DNA from: Paenibacillus sp. Soil787
Lineage (GTDB): Bacteria > Bacillota > Bacilli > Paenibacillales > NBRC-103111
DNA length: 64,000 bases
Assembly (NCBI RefSeq): GCF_001429545.1
Contig: NZ_LMSP01000004.1
Coordinates: 67,654 to 131,653, forward strand
Reading direction: 5' to 3'
Part shown: in pieces, positions 16,297 through 26,155 of the stretch
How positions within the stretch are numbered: the first letter of the stretch is position 1
Layout: each line of letters opens with the position of its first letter
Notes under the pieces: model-generated
Told to the model about the DNA's origin: nothing
Seen by the model: the letters and a program-made list of their open reading frames with translations, nothing else
The model's database searches: none
Position numbers and translations under genes: made by a program

Positions 16297-18666
16297 TTAC
16301 ATATATGAAGGCTTAACCGTATAAATAAATCCGGGCTCCGTATCGAAAGCGATCGTCCCGTATGCGTTGCTTTCGAATTGGGCGGTTCTGCCGTCCGCTT
16401 CCACCTTCAGCGGAACCGATGCCGCAACACGGCAAGGACCGCCGAGAGTCGAACGAATCTCTGCTTTTACGAGCGCATTGTTCTCCCAGGCAAGATCAAT
16501 CTCAAAGCCCCCTCTTGCTCGAAGTCCTTTGACTGAGCCGGTTTCCCATGCATGGGGAAGAGCAGGCAGCAGACGGATGGCGCCGGTATGAGACTGCATC
16601 AGCATTTCGGCTACGCCGGCTGTAAAGCCGAAATTTCCGTCGATCTGAAACGGCGGATGCGCGCCAAACAAGTTCGGATAGACGCCGCCGCCTGTGACGC
16701 TGCCCCTATCTGTGTGAACGAGATTCAGCACGTTCCCGATCAGCTGCAAGGTGCGGTTTCCGTCGCCGAATCGTGCCCACAGGCTGATTTTCCATGCGAG
16801 GCTCCAGCCGGTGCCGATATCGCTGCGCCGTTCGAGCGAGCGCTGCGCCGCTTCGAACAGCTCCGGCGTTGCCTCCGCGGTCAACTGACAGCCGGGGTAA
16901 ACGCCGAACAGATGCGACACATGGCGATGCTGCACATCCTGATCCTCGAAATCAAGAAACCATTCCTGAAGCTGACCGTATTTGCCGATCTGATACGGAA
17001 GCAGCCTGGACCTAGCCTCCGCCAGCTCCTCCCGGAAGCTATCGTCCATTCCAAGTATCTCCGTCGCCTGGATGCAGTTCGTGAACAAGTCCCAGATCAG
17101 CGCATGATCCATCGTCGCCCCTTTGCTGACGGCAGCCATTTGGCCGTTCGGCAATACAAAGTTATGTTCGGGGGAGGTGGATGGCGATGTGGCCAACCGA
17201 CCGTCCGGTTCCTCCTGCAGCCAATCCAGGCAGAAGAGAGCCGCTTCCTTCATGATCGGATAGGCGTTGTCACGAAGGAACGACGTATCTCCACCGAATG
17301 CATAATGCTCCCACAGATGCTGGCTTAGCCAAGGACCGGCCATGAACCAGCTCGCCCAAACGGGGTCCCCGTTACCGAAGTCTCCTACCGGCGCGGAATG
17401 GCACCAGATATCGCTGTTGTGATGCGCGACCCAGCCGCGGGCGCCATAATTGATGCGCGCGGTTTCCGCCCCCGATTTGGCCAAATTGCCGATGAAATCA
17501 AGCAGCGGCCCATGGCATTCGGCCAAGTTGCACGTCTCCGCGAGCCAATAATTCATTTCCGCGTTTATATTTAACGTATAATTGCTGCTCCAGGGCGGCC
17601 GTGTTTCCTTATTCCAAATTCCCTGTAAATTCGCCGCCTGCGTACCAGGCCGGGAACTCGCGATCAGCAGGTACCTGCCGAATTGAAACAGGAGTTCCAC
17701 CAGTTTCTTGTCCTTCACTCCGTATTCGGCAACGCGTATGTCTGTCGGGACGTCGCCCGGAATGTAGGATGGCCCCAAATCAAGGGTAACGCGATCGTAT
17801 AAAACGCGATAATCGGCAATGTGAGAGGCATAAAGCTTTGAATAAGTCTTATTAAGAGCCGCGTTCAAGTGTCTCTCTGCGATTTGGGAAGGGTCGACAC
17901 CCTCCGCTGCCGGATTACGGTCAAAACCATGAAAGCTCGTTGCTGCGCTAAAAATAATGGTCGCGGTTGTAGCTGATTCGACATGCAGTCCGTCATGATC
18001 GGCATAAGCGCGGCCATCTTCGGTCTGAATAGCAAGCCTTCCATCGAAGCGTGTGCCGGATTCGCCGTAGCGAATCGGATTGTTGGTCTGATAGTAATTC
18101 GGGTCGACATGGACCGGAGCCCTGCCTCTCATCACGATGTGTTCGCCCTCGGTACCGGTTTGATGCCGGAGCGGACTCCATAGCTTGGCCGTAAAGTTCA
18201 ACATGCCGGGACGGTCCGCCTCGATCCGCATAACAAGAGTTTGATCCGGGAAGGAAATGAAACAGGTTCGGGTGTATGTGACTTCGCCGATCCTATACCG
18301 AACCGATGCTGCCGCCGTCTCCAGATCCAGCAAACGTTCGTACTGTGTGGCATTATCGCCATGATAAAAGTGTAAGGTCAAATCCCCAAAAGGCATATAT
18401 GATTGCGCATAAGGACCCATCGCTTTTTTGCAAAGAGCGTCCGCTTCCTCATAATTCCCTTCGTTAATTAGACGGCGAATTTCAGGAAGCACCTTCCGGG
18501 CGTTCGGGTTCGTCCCGTCCTTCGGTTCCCCCGACCATAACGTATCCTCATTCAGCTGCAACCGTTCGGTCTCGATCCCCCCGAATACCATCGCTCCGAT
18601 ACGGCCGTTTCCTAACGGAAGCGCCTCTGTCCAACAGGATGCAGGTTTCGTGTAATTCAGTTTCAA
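16297..18666 (-). CDS. GH95 alpha-L-fucosidase
   Basis: A 789-residue cytoplasmic enzyme that hydrolyses alpha-1,2-L-fucosyl (in some members alpha-L-galactosyl) ends, as found on xyloglucan side chains. The N-terminal GH95 beta-domain carries [16 protein letters not shown] and NEDTLWSG. The barrel carries [27 protein letters not shown] and [13 protein letters not shown], and near the C-terminus [15 protein letters not shown]. These blocks hold the Asn/Glu/Asp catalytic set of the family. The start is a TTG at 18666 with AGGAG 8 nt upstream; no ATG fits. No signal peptide is present. It is the intact paralogue of the collapsed GH95 gene at 57823-58083. Confidence 0.92.
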   Translation of the reverse strand: MKLNYTKPASCWTEALPLGNGRIGAMVFGGIETERLQLNEDTLWSGEPKDGTNPNARKVLPEIRRLINEGNYEEADALCKKAMGPYAQSYMPFGDLTLHFYHGDNATQYERLLDLETAAASVRYRIGEVTYTRTCFISFPDQTLVMRIEADRPGMLNFTAKLWSPLRHQTGTEGEHIVMRGRAPVHVDPNYYQTNNPIRYGESGTRFDGRLAIQTEDGRAYADHDGLHVESATTATIIFSAATSFHGFDRNPAAEGVDPSQIAERHLNAALNKTYSKLYASHIADYRVLYDRVTLDLGPSYIPGDVPTDIRVAEYGVKDKKLVELLFQFGRYLLIASSRPGTQAANLQGIWNKETRPPWSSNYTLNINAEMNYWLAETCNLAECHGPLLDFIGNLAKSGAETARINYGARGWVAHHNSDIWCHSAPVGDFGNGDPVWASWFMAGPWLSQHLWEHYAFGGDTSFLRDNAYPIMKEAALFCLDWLQEEPDGRLATSPSTSPEHNFVLPNGQMAAVSKGATMDHALIWDLFTNCIQATEILGMDDSFREELAEARSRLLPYQIGKYGQLQEWFLDFEDQDVQHRHVSHLFGVYPGCQLTAEATPELFEAAQRSLERRSDIGTGWSLAWKISLWARFGDGNRTLQLIGNVLNLVHTDRGSVTGGGVYPNLFGAHPPFQIDGNFGFTAGVAEMLMQSHTGAIRLLPALPHAWETGSVKGLRARGGFEIDLAWENNALVKAEIRSTLGGPCRVAASVPLKVEADGRTAQFESNAYGTIAFDTEPGFIYTVKPSYM

Positions 18667-18812
18667 ATGATTCGCTCCTCTTCACAAAAAAGTTGCCGCT
18701 AACTCCTTCCATACAGAGCCTGAAGCGGTACATACTTCAATTTATTCTCCACCGTACTTCCTCATAGAGTTCTAGCAAGATATCGCGGGGCTCCTCCATC
18801 AATGTGTTAAGG

Positions 18813-18834
18813 AAAAAAGCCTCAAAGAGCCTTT
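18813..18834 (-). terminator. Probable terminator of the GH31-GH43 operon
   Basis: On the minus strand a stem AAAG-G-CTC/GAG-G-CTTT with one G-G mismatch and a TTT loop runs into six T. It lies downstream of the last GH43-clan gene (stop at 18956) and upstream of the fucosidase. Confidence 0.5.
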
Positions 18835-18955
18835 ATCTTCTGACTCCGCCATGCAATCTTCATTTTAACATTATATTTTAGTCATCCTATATCGTAATCT
18901 AGCATTGATATACTGTTTTTTGATATTTACATCCTATAATCAACCCTCTAAACGC

Positions 18956-19903
18956 CTAATTACCGTCGGATACCATATCTTCGTATTCGCAGGTCGGAGG
19001 CATAAGCTTCAGTTCAAACGGCCGGTCTCGATCGCATACTAGCTTACCATCAACAACTTCCAATTGGGCTACTTGTATGGAGGAACGCCGTGTACCGTAG
19101 GTGTAGGAAGGAGGCTCTTGGCCGGTTACTCTCTCCGGATGGGTGAAATAAAAGATATAGGCTTCGTCCCCTGAGCAGACTACATCCGCATGCAAGCCAA
19201 TTGTGCCGTCATCTTCCCTCGAGCCTGGCTGATCGAGAATGAGGCCGTTCCGTTCCCATTTGATCAAATCATCCGATCGGTATACACCTTGCCCTCTCCA
19301 CTCATCTACGATTAACCAATAATATTCTTTGAACCGAAAGACATTAGGCCCTTCATGTCCCCGTCCCTCGATGATCAGCCCTACACGTTCCCAATGGTAT
19401 AGATCCTTGCTGTCGGCGGCGTAGGTGTTGTTATCTTCTTTGAACCACATTCTGAACAGGCCGTTAGGGAGATGGTAAATACAAGCATCTATAATATTTG
19501 TCTCGCTGATAACCAGCCTGGACTGAAACGTCCAATTGAGGAGATCCGGACTTGTATAATGGAGCATGTCCGCCCGACCTACCCAATCCTCAGGTACCCC
19601 TTGAATATAAGTGACATACATATGGTAAATGCCTTCATGCCAGTAAATCTCAGGCGCCCAGAACGTATTTCTTCCCCATTCGATGTCCAGCCCCGGGAGC
19701 GTTCCCCGGTAAACCCAATCGTTCCCGTCTTTGGATGAAGCAACGCCTAGATCAGTGCCGTGCACCCAGGCAAATTGGCGATCTTCCACCGTTGCCCTGC
19801 GGTTTGTGTAAATCATCCACCATTCCTTGGCTTCTCTATTCCAAATAACGACCGGATCCGCTGCTCCGTCATAAATAGGGTCTCGATACAATGGCGTTTT
19901 CAT
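18956..19903 (-). CDS. GH43-like (clan F / GH117-like) glycosidase
   Basis: A 315-residue single-domain beta-propeller without signal peptide. Candidate catalytic positions are Asp in GAADPVVIW, Asp in IIDACIYHLPNG and Glu in EGPNVFRF. Other blocks are FWAPEIYWHEGIYHMYVTY and TYAADSKDLYHW. It resembles GH43 and GH117 enzymes but I cannot place the subfamily, so the substrate is open. The second of two adjacent ATGs (19903) is chosen, with GGGAGG 5 nt upstream. It follows the GH43 gene at 21494 after 28 bp and is the last gene of the GH31-GH43-GH43 set. A truncated relative lies at 705-1010. Confidence 0.8.
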   Translation of the reverse strand: MKTPLYRDPIYDGAADPVVIWNREAKEWWMIYTNRRATVEDRQFAWVHGTDLGVASSKDGNDWVYRGTLPGLDIEWGRNTFWAPEIYWHEGIYHMYVTYIQGVPEDWVGRADMLHYTSPDLLNWTFQSRLVISETNIIDACIYHLPNGLFRMWFKEDNNTYAADSKDLYHWERVGLIIEGRGHEGPNVFRFKEYYWLIVDEWRGQGVYRSDDLIKWERNGLILDQPGSREDDGTIGLHADVVCSGDEAYIFYFTHPERVTGQEPPSYTYGTRRSSIQVAQLEVVDGKLVCDRDRPFELKLMPPTCEYEDMVSDGN

Positions 19904-19931
19904 CATAGCCTCCCGTGTGTGTTCGTCATGT

Positions 19932-21494
19932 TTACATTGCTCCTGCGACCTCATAACAAAATTGGTCTATATCCATATAACCCTGTTCACTCTCGTAGTT
20001 ATAGCTGTATAACCCGATCCGATCTCCCCTATAATTCCCCCACCCCAGTTGATAGGTGTCTCCAAAGCCCGTGAAATGGTCCCCATCGACGCTATATTCG
20101 AACCGGTTGATTCCGTCTATGTTCCACACGGACCTTAACCAAAGGGTGCCAACTGTTAGTTGCGGCCCCCACGCAATCGTACCCGAATTGTTAAACTTCA
20201 GAACCCTTGTCCCATTCTTTTGTTGAACGCCAATCTTGCAATAGGTTTGTGCAAAATGGCAAAGTCCCGCTTCTTGCCCGTCTGCCATGCCGCTGATATC
20301 TATTTTAACAGTTGCCGTATTGTGAACGGTTCTAAACGCTCTTTGTGAAATGACGTTGCAAACGGTAAAAAAATTGTCCTTTTCGACGGGTTTGCATGCG
20401 TGTAGGCGCAAATAGCCGGGCCGTTCCGCTAACGACCATTTGTCGGCTCTCGGCTGATGGTTCCATTCCCAATACGGCTCAAGCACCGGTCGGTCAAAAT
20501 CATCATTTGTGGTAAGAACCGTCGTGGGATATCCGTTAATTGGCTTCCTGCCTCCCCATACCATCTCCCCGATTCCGTCGCCGTCCGTATCGTTTCCGAT
20601 GATCGGCCATCCGTCAACCCACGTTACGGGCAGTAAGTGAAGCGTTCTCCCTTCGTAATATCCGCCCGTTCCTTGATGCGAAATGAAATACCACTCCCCG
20701 GAAACCGTCTGGACAAGTCCGCCTTGATTCGGCTCCCGGTCTACATCCGTACCGTGCGTGTGGATAAGCTCCTTTTCCTCATAGGGCCCATAAATATGTT
20801 CGGCCCTTAACATCATAACGACTCTGACTTCCATGCCTTCCTCACGGCGAACAACCTCGCTGTGGAAAAAATAGTAGGTTCCGTTTATTTTGTAGAGCTT
20901 ATTGGCTTCGCTCCCTTTGTGCTGATGAATAATCGTATCGCTGTCATGCAACAGTTCTTTGCCGTCTTCACTTAATTTAAATAAATGGATATTATAGTTA
21001 TCGGCAAAATGGGTGGCAACAAAGTAGCCTTGTCCGTCATCGTCCCAAAACGGACAGCAGTCGTCCCAGCCGTTAACCTCCCAAACTTGATGAAGCGGTT
21101 CCCAAGGTCCCGCCGGATCGGCAGCCGTGCTCATAAACAATCCTTCATCGGGCGTGAAAAAATACACCCAATATTTATCCTTGTGGAATCGTATGGCGCC
21201 AGCCCAGACTCCTCTGCCATAACGGTTCATTCGATCGTAATTGTATTCCGGGCCGATCCTTGTCAAATCATCCACAACATGCCCGATCATTCTCCAATTC
21301 ACAAGATCTTTGGAATGCAGTACCGCCATCCCCGGTGAGCAATGCAATGTAGAGGAGATGCAGTAATAATCTTCTCCGACTTGAATCACATCCGGATCGC
21401 TGTAATCTCCCGGCAAGACAGGATTGACATAGGTGCCGTCCCCCTGATCTCCCCAAGCTCCCTTCTTCGATAACAGATTGTAGTTATCTTCCAT
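19932..21494 (-). CDS. GH43 beta-xylosidase / alpha-L-arabinofuranosidase with C-terminal beta-sandwich
   Basis: A 520-residue cytoplasmic enzyme. The five-bladed propeller (about 20-320) has NPVLPGDYSDPDVIQVGEDY (general-base Asp), FWDDDGQGYFV and GSEANKLYKINGTYYFF (general-acid Glu). A C-terminal jelly-roll (about 335-520, FDRPVLEPYWEWNHQP onward) is the XynB-like module that often closes the active site in GH43_11/12 enzymes. It lies 32 bp downstream of the GH31 gene, forming one operon. Together they would remove arabinosyl or xylosyl decorations from imported oligosaccharides. The ATG has AAGGATGA about 7 nt upstream. Confidence 0.9.
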   Translation of the reverse strand: MEDNYNLLSKKGAWGDQGDGTYVNPVLPGDYSDPDVIQVGEDYYCISSTLHCSPGMAVLHSKDLVNWRMIGHVVDDLTRIGPEYNYDRMNRYGRGVWAGAIRFHKDKYWVYFFTPDEGLFMSTAADPAGPWEPLHQVWEVNGWDDCCPFWDDDGQGYFVATHFADNYNIHLFKLSEDGKELLHDSDTIIHQHKGSEANKLYKINGTYYFFHSEVVRREEGMEVRVVMMLRAEHIYGPYEEKELIHTHGTDVDREPNQGGLVQTVSGEWYFISHQGTGGYYEGRTLHLLPVTWVDGWPIIGNDTDGDGIGEMVWGGRKPINGYPTTVLTTNDDFDRPVLEPYWEWNHQPRADKWSLAERPGYLRLHACKPVEKDNFFTVCNVISQRAFRTVHNTATVKIDISGMADGQEAGLCHFAQTYCKIGVQQKNGTRVLKFNNSGTIAWGPQLTVGTLWLRSVWNIDGINRFEYSVDGDHFTGFGDTYQLGWGNYRGDRIGLYSYNYESEQGYMDIDQFCYEVAGAM

Positions 21495-21526
21495 AACAGA
21501 GTCATCCTTTCCATTCTAAAAGAATA

Positions 21527-23536
21527 TTATATTTTTCCGATCAGATACTTTTGTTTTCCGTCCCGTAAAAATACCGGAATCGTGCTTAGTTGAGCTTCAA
21601 CATGGATAGTTTGTCCGCCTTCGAAGATCCTTCCTGTACGTGCATCCGTCCAGCTTGCACCTTCAGGCAGATATACCTCTCTGGCTACGGCTCCTTCATA
21701 AAGGATGGGGGCGATCAACAGATCCGGACCATACAGGTATTCGTCTTTCATCTCCCAAACCTTATCGTCATTCTGGAATTCGTAGAAGAGCGGTCTCATA
21801 ACCGGCGCACCTTGTTCATGAGCTTCTTTCATCAACTCACGGGTATAATCCCTTAAGGTCTCCCGCAATTCAAGATATTTTACCAATATAGCGTAAGCCT
21901 CATCCCCAAAACTCCATACTTCGTTGTTTCCGCCGGTATTTAATGCTTTGCTGCCGTCTTTTCTGAATACTTCCTTGCCACCCCTGCGATCGCCATGCAG
22001 TCTCATAACTGGGCAGAAAGCCCCCCATTGGAACCATCGGATCAGCAATTCACGGAATTTGGGATCGTCCGGGTTACCCCCTGCAAAGCCTCCGATATCC
22101 GTCGTCCACCAAGGGATCCCCGCCATGCCCATATGAAGGCCTGCAACGATTTGTCTTCTGAAATCTTCGAATGAAGAATGAATATCTCCCGACCACACTA
22201 ACGCGCCATATCGTTGGCTGCCTGCCCAAGCGCAGCGAACCGTGTTTACGATTTTGTCCTGTCCTTCCGCCTGCATGCCGTCGAAAAAGGTTTTCGAGTA
22301 ACGCTGCGGGTATATATTTCCGATTTGAACATTAGGTCCCATAGCGTAGCGATAATTATCAAAGTCATATACATCGTATTCCGGTTCTGCTTCATCCAGC
22401 CAGAAGATCTTGATGCCATAATCATAATAATTCTTCTTGCATTTTGACCATACATATTCCCTGGCCTTCGGATTTGTCGCATCAAAATAAATACTGGAAG
22501 GGAACCAATCCATCATGGCAACTTGGACTCCCCTTTCAGCTTTAATTAAATACCCCTTTTGGCGCATTTCATCAAAATTTTCGCTATAACGGTCAACCTG
22601 CGGCCAAACCGAAACCATCAATTCGATTCCCATGGATTTCAGCTCATCTACCATTGCTTTTGGATCAGGGAAAAATTCTTCCTCAAATCTAAAGTCTCCC
22701 TGTTTGGGCCAGTGGAAGAAGTCCACTACGATGACATCAATAGGCAGCTTTCTTTTCTTATATTCTCTTGCAACCTTGAGCAGCTGCTCCTGGTTATAAT
22801 ATCTTAATTTGCACTGCCAGAAGCCAAGCCCATATTCAGGCATCATGGGAACGGTACCAACCGCTCTTCCGTACGCGGCTTCTATTTCTGCCGGTGAATC
22901 GCCTGCCGTTATCCAATAATCCAGCTGTTTTGTACTTTCTGCAACCCATTCAGTTCGATTATTAGCGAAGTTCACTTTTCCAATCGCCGGATTATGCCAT
23001 AAGAAGCCATACCCTTTGCTGGAATATAAAAATGGAACACTGGCTTGGGAATTACGGTGGGCCAATTCAAGCGTGGAGCCTTTCAAATCAAAAGTTTCTT
23101 GTTGGTATTGACCCATACCGTAGATTCTCTCACCATCATTCCCGGCGAAGGAAACCGTTAATTGATGATCCCCGCCGATAATCGGCTTGAATGCTCTTGA
23201 CCGAAGCTTTAGAGCTCCGCCGCCGCCTATTTCCTGAAGCAATAATTCTCCTTTATCATTGTAAAATGAAATTCGTCCCGGGGTATCCCACCATGAGTGT
23301 CTGACAACTGCTGTTATCTTCCCGTTTTGAATGGAAGCCGTTTCAGCTTCATGATCGATCTCAATTGCAGCTTCCGCATCGCCATTAACAGGCAGTAAGG
23401 CATAGTCCGTATCCAGTATTTCACCCATCATCCGGGTGCGGATACGTAAACTGTTTTCACCCCAAGCTTCAATTTGTAAGGTTTCTCCGTTATACTCAAA
23501 AATCAGCTTCCCATTCCCAGCAGTAAAAAAATTCAT
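21527..23536 (-). CDS. GH31 alpha-xylosidase / alpha-glucosidase
   Basis: A 669-residue cytoplasmic enzyme. It has an N-terminal beta-sandwich (1-225), a barrel with the nucleophile Asp381 in IFWLDEAEPE and acid/base Asp451 in LVWSGDIHSSF, the DIGGF block near 480 and C-terminal beta-domains. GH31 members of this form often release alpha-linked xylose from the non-reducing end of xyloglucan oligosaccharides, which suits the neighbouring fucosidase and endo-xyloglucanase. Alpha-glucosidase activity cannot be excluded. The ATG at 23536 has AAAGGGAT just upstream. It leads the GH31-GH43-GH43 operon. Confidence 0.9.
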   Translation of the reverse strand: MNFFTAGNGKLIFEYNGETLQIEAWGENSLRIRTRMMGEILDTDYALLPVNGDAEAAIEIDHEAETASIQNGKITAVVRHSWWDTPGRISFYNDKGELLLQEIGGGGALKLRSRAFKPIIGGDHQLTVSFAGNDGERIYGMGQYQQETFDLKGSTLELAHRNSQASVPFLYSSKGYGFLWHNPAIGKVNFANNRTEWVAESTKQLDYWITAGDSPAEIEAAYGRAVGTVPMMPEYGLGFWQCKLRYYNQEQLLKVAREYKKRKLPIDVIVVDFFHWPKQGDFRFEEEFFPDPKAMVDELKSMGIELMVSVWPQVDRYSENFDEMRQKGYLIKAERGVQVAMMDWFPSSIYFDATNPKAREYVWSKCKKNYYDYGIKIFWLDEAEPEYDVYDFDNYRYAMGPNVQIGNIYPQRYSKTFFDGMQAEGQDKIVNTVRCAWAGSQRYGALVWSGDIHSSFEDFRRQIVAGLHMGMAGIPWWTTDIGGFAGGNPDDPKFRELLIRWFQWGAFCPVMRLHGDRRGGKEVFRKDGSKALNTGGNNEVWSFGDEAYAILVKYLELRETLRDYTRELMKEAHEQGAPVMRPLFYEFQNDDKVWEMKDEYLYGPDLLIAPILYEGAVAREVYLPEGASWTDARTGRIFEGGQTIHVEAQLSTIPVFLRDGKQKYLIGKI

Positions 23537-23597
23537 GTTGATCCCTTTCCGTAAAAGCGTAATTTTTTAGATTTCAATATGACACTCCTCAGGCGAT

Positions 23598-23849
23598 TCA
23601 GTCAATAATTACCTGATCGTACGTGCTCTCCATGTCTTCGTTTAGAGAGTACAGCAGATAATAACGTCCGTTCACAACCCCGCGATATGACTGTGGGTAA
23701 GCTTCATACTCTTCACGAGTAAGTAGAGGGTAAATTCTCACGCTCGTTTTCGCGCGTTCTTGTACCATTTTATTCTTGATTGCATCCCCAAGTTTGTCCA
23801 TGATGGAAAGAACAGATGCCTTTTGTTCATCGTACAAACAGAATCTCAC
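23598..23849 (-). CDS. Small protein of unknown function
   Basis: An 83-residue protein starting at a GTG (23849) with AGGGGG 7 nt upstream, a strong site that argues it is real. The sequence is charged and soluble, with LLTREEYEAYPQSYRG and VNGRYYLLYSLNEDMESTY in the second half. I do not recognise a family. It sits 61 bp before the GH31 gene and on the same strand, so it may be co-transcribed with the glycosidases. A DNA- or metabolite-binding accessory role is possible but unsupported. Confidence 0.55.
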   Translation of the reverse strand: MRFCLYDEQKASVLSIMDKLGDAIKNKMVQERAKTSVRIYPLLTREEYEAYPQSYRGVVNGRYYLLYSLNEDMESTYDQVIID

Positions 23850-24089
23850 ATCTTAGCCCCCTCACTCTTGATGTGCTGGAACTTCTCACGTAACCCTAAT
23901 CACTCTCGGTTCCCAGTAGGTATAGTTGAACAATATATATCGAAAAATAATGGTAACCGAATACAGCGTCCTGACGTATAGGTATTAGCGTAATTTCCTT
24001 TTTCGTACATACGCACAATTTCCGACACATTAGTCATAAGTATCATTGATCGGATCAGAATAAAGCTCCACCGCCAAAACAATGACGGA
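23850..24089. other. Intergenic stretch before the GH31 operon
   Basis: No gene recognised. On the minus strand a short coding-like tail reading VLAVELYSDPINDTYD and a stop ends near 24035, possibly the end of another lost gene. AT-rich segments near 23935-23950 could hold the promoter of the small gene and GH31 operon, but no clear -35/-10 pair is visible. Confidence 0.3.
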
Positions 24090-24122
24090 AAGTCCGGAAC
24101 ATGGCGTTCATGTTCCGGACTT
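24090..24122. terminator. Strong stem-loop after the LamG remnant
   Basis: Perfect 14-bp stem AAGTCCGGAACATG/CATGTTCCGGACTT with a 5-nt loop. On the minus strand it is followed by TTCCGTCATTGTTTT, a loose T-rich tail. It lies downstream of the importer operon and its LamG remnant and is probably a terminator. Confidence 0.6.
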
Positions 24123-24150
24123 CCGCTGGTTCATTCACTGCAACTGCATT

Positions 24151-24357
24151 CTACTCGTTCATTACAGCCGTTACTTCCTGAGCGGTCAAAGCACTATTGT
24201 AGATGCGGAAATCGTCTACCCGACCGTCGAGATAGGGATCGGAGAATTGTGAGCGGCCGATATAATTCTTAGTGGTAATGCCGAGATCGGACGGTCTGAT
24301 GTTAATGTTGCCGCTGCCGACCTGCTGGCCATAGACGTAAAGCGTTTCCCGTTGCGC
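24151..24357 (-). pseudogene. C-terminal remnant of a LamG-like (concanavalin-type) domain
   Basis: The fragment reads ETLYVYGQQVGSG, NYIGRSQFSDPYLDGRVDDF and RIYNSALTAQEVTAVMNE before a stop. This is the typical end of LamG-like domains found at the C-terminus of secreted arabinosidases and other glycosidases. The rest of the parent gene is missing: upstream sequence runs straight into a hairpin at 24386-24430 and then the binding-protein gene. Confidence 0.75.
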
Positions 24358-24385
24358 GGCCGGCAACACGGTTTGCCCAGGAACA

Positions 24386-24430
24386 AGAGAAGCTTCACGA
24401 ACATGATGCATATGGTTCGGAAGCTTCTCT
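24386..24430 (-). terminator. Stem-loop directly after binding-protein gene
   Basis: An 11-bp stem AGAGAAGCTTC/GAAGCTTCTCT extended by CGAAC/GTTCG, starting 33 nt after the stop of the binding-protein gene. On the minus strand TTGTTCC follows, a weak T-tract. It probably ends the importer operon or protects its 3' end. Confidence 0.6.
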
Positions 24431-24462
24431 CGTGTCACTGAACGTTCATGAAAAAGGAATCG

Positions 24463-26091
24463 TTACTTAATGCCTTGCTTGGCTACCTCATCGTTGACTT
24501 CTTTGATCGCTTCAGGAACACCCTTGGAGTCGTATCCCTTGACAATTTCTTTCCACTGGGCAATCGGGTCCCCTTTACCCAAAATCACTTTAATGATGTC
24601 ATTCTGGATATCGGGGTCTAGAGCCCCAAACTTGTTTTTAGCTGGAGTCGATATCGCATTGAAATCAAAGTTGACAGGCATCAGCTTATTTTCTTGTTTA
24701 TAGCGATTCCACGTTTCAATTTGCAGCTTCAGCAGTGCGGCTCCTTCAGGATCGGAGCTTACCACTTTTTTGCCCTTATACAGGAGGGGGTCCCATGCGG
24801 CAAGCCAAACCAGTTTTGACGTGATCGGGTATTTGTCGGCGAGCGTTTCACCGGCTTTCAACAGGGAAACGTATTGTCCATTTTCCACTTTATAATCGAT
24901 ATTCTCGATTCCATTAATCCCCAGGATCCTATACTCATCAGACAGCATGTAATCCAACACTTGGAGAGAACGTTTGAATTTATCATCGCTAATGGTACTT
25001 GCGAAAAACGTATTGGACCAGAAAGGCGCTCCCGCAGTCGAATAGCGCTTTCCGTCGGCCGCAGGCCAGATGTTCAAATAACCCATTGCTTTCGAAGGGC
25101 TGACGCCAGGATTCGCTTTTTTGAATGCGGATACTTGTTCATCACTCACGCCTTCCATGCCATAAAGCGCAAAGCTTTGGCCGGACAAAAACTTGTTGGT
25201 GCCGTCGGCGTCTTTCTGGATGGCAAAGTCCTTGTCAAGAATACCTTCCGAATAGAGCGTACGAAGCTGCTTGATACCCGGATAGGCTTTCTCGGATGTG
25301 AAAGCGGGAATCCACTTGCCGTTTTCCTGGGTCCAGTTATTGCTAAACACCATTTCGGGGAAGCTTCCCAAGAATTGCGTTAACAGATAGCCTTTCGAAT
25401 TAATCGCCAAACCGGTGACACCGGGGTGTTTCTGTACGACTGCTTTGGTCATGGCCAAGAATTCGTCAAAGCTTGCCGGGTCCTTGGTAAATCCGGCTTC
25501 CTCCGCCCAATCCTTCCGATAACGGATGGGCCTGCCCAGCCTGCCATCGCCGATATCCTCACCGCCAAAACGCGGAACCGCATAATATTTCCCATCCACT
25601 TTTAACGGCCGCAAGGCCGGTTCCACAGCCGGACTGGAAAAGAGTTTTTTCAAATTCGGATACGGGCTCAGATCGTCGGGGAGCGGCTTGATGACGCCTT
25701 GCTTGGCCCAAGTTTGGTACAACCCCAAATCAACCTCGTTGGCGAACATGTCGGGAAGCTGCTTGGACGCGGCCCATACCTTTGCCTTCTCCTGCCAATC
25801 GTTCCAGGTAATCTGAACGGGTTTGATCGTGATGTTGAATTTCTTGGTCAAATCGTTGTAAAGTGTGTCATCCTTTGCTTTCGGAGCATCAAAGCCCGTC
25901 TGGATGTCCCATACTGCAACACTAAGCTCCAATGGCTTGCTCAATGCTGATTCATCTGACTTCTGTGACGCTCCCGCCGTTGCGCTCGGGGATGTGTTTG
26001 GCTTGTTCTCCTCTTTACCGCAGGCGGACAGCGCCGTCCCTGCGAGCATAAGCAAAGCCGAGCATACCAGTGCTTTTTGTTTGACCTTCAT
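24463..26091 (-). CDS. Extracellular solute-binding lipoprotein of sugar ABC transporter
   Basis: A 542-residue LplA-type binding protein with a lipoprotein signal peptide, lipobox LSAC (Cys24) and a Pro/Ser/Thr-rich linker. The binding domain starts near residue 52 (LELSVAVWD). It is the third gene of an operon in which both permeases come first (27981 to 26156), the reverse of the order at 1.0-4.8 kb. The ATG has GGAGG 9 nt upstream. Next to a xyloglucan-type enzyme set (GH31, GH43, GH95, GH5) it is a good candidate for xyloglucan-oligosaccharide capture, but this is inferred from position. Confidence 0.92.
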   Translation of the reverse strand: MKVKQKALVCSALLMLAGTALSACGKEENKPNTSPSATAGASQKSDESALSKPLELSVAVWDIQTGFDAPKAKDDTLYNDLTKKFNITIKPVQITWNDWQEKAKVWAASKQLPDMFANEVDLGLYQTWAKQGVIKPLPDDLSPYPNLKKLFSSPAVEPALRPLKVDGKYYAVPRFGGEDIGDGRLGRPIRYRKDWAEEAGFTKDPASFDEFLAMTKAVVQKHPGVTGLAINSKGYLLTQFLGSFPEMVFSNNWTQENGKWIPAFTSEKAYPGIKQLRTLYSEGILDKDFAIQKDADGTNKFLSGQSFALYGMEGVSDEQVSAFKKANPGVSPSKAMGYLNIWPAADGKRYSTAGAPFWSNTFFASTISDDKFKRSLQVLDYMLSDEYRILGINGIENIDYKVENGQYVSLLKAGETLADKYPITSKLVWLAAWDPLLYKGKKVVSSDPEGAALLKLQIETWNRYKQENKLMPVNFDFNAISTPAKNKFGALDPDIQNDIIKVILGKGDPIAQWKEIVKGYDSKGVPEAIKEVNDEVAKQGIK

Positions 26092-26155
26092 TTCGTAAAC
26101 CCTCCTTGTATATTTGAAGCTAGGATATATATAATAACGGCCGAAGCCACTATTA

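Noticed and set aside
16552..17328. 258-codon plus-strand frame opposite the GH95 gene
   Set aside because: Antisense shadow; the minus-strand GH95 enzyme fully explains the conservation.
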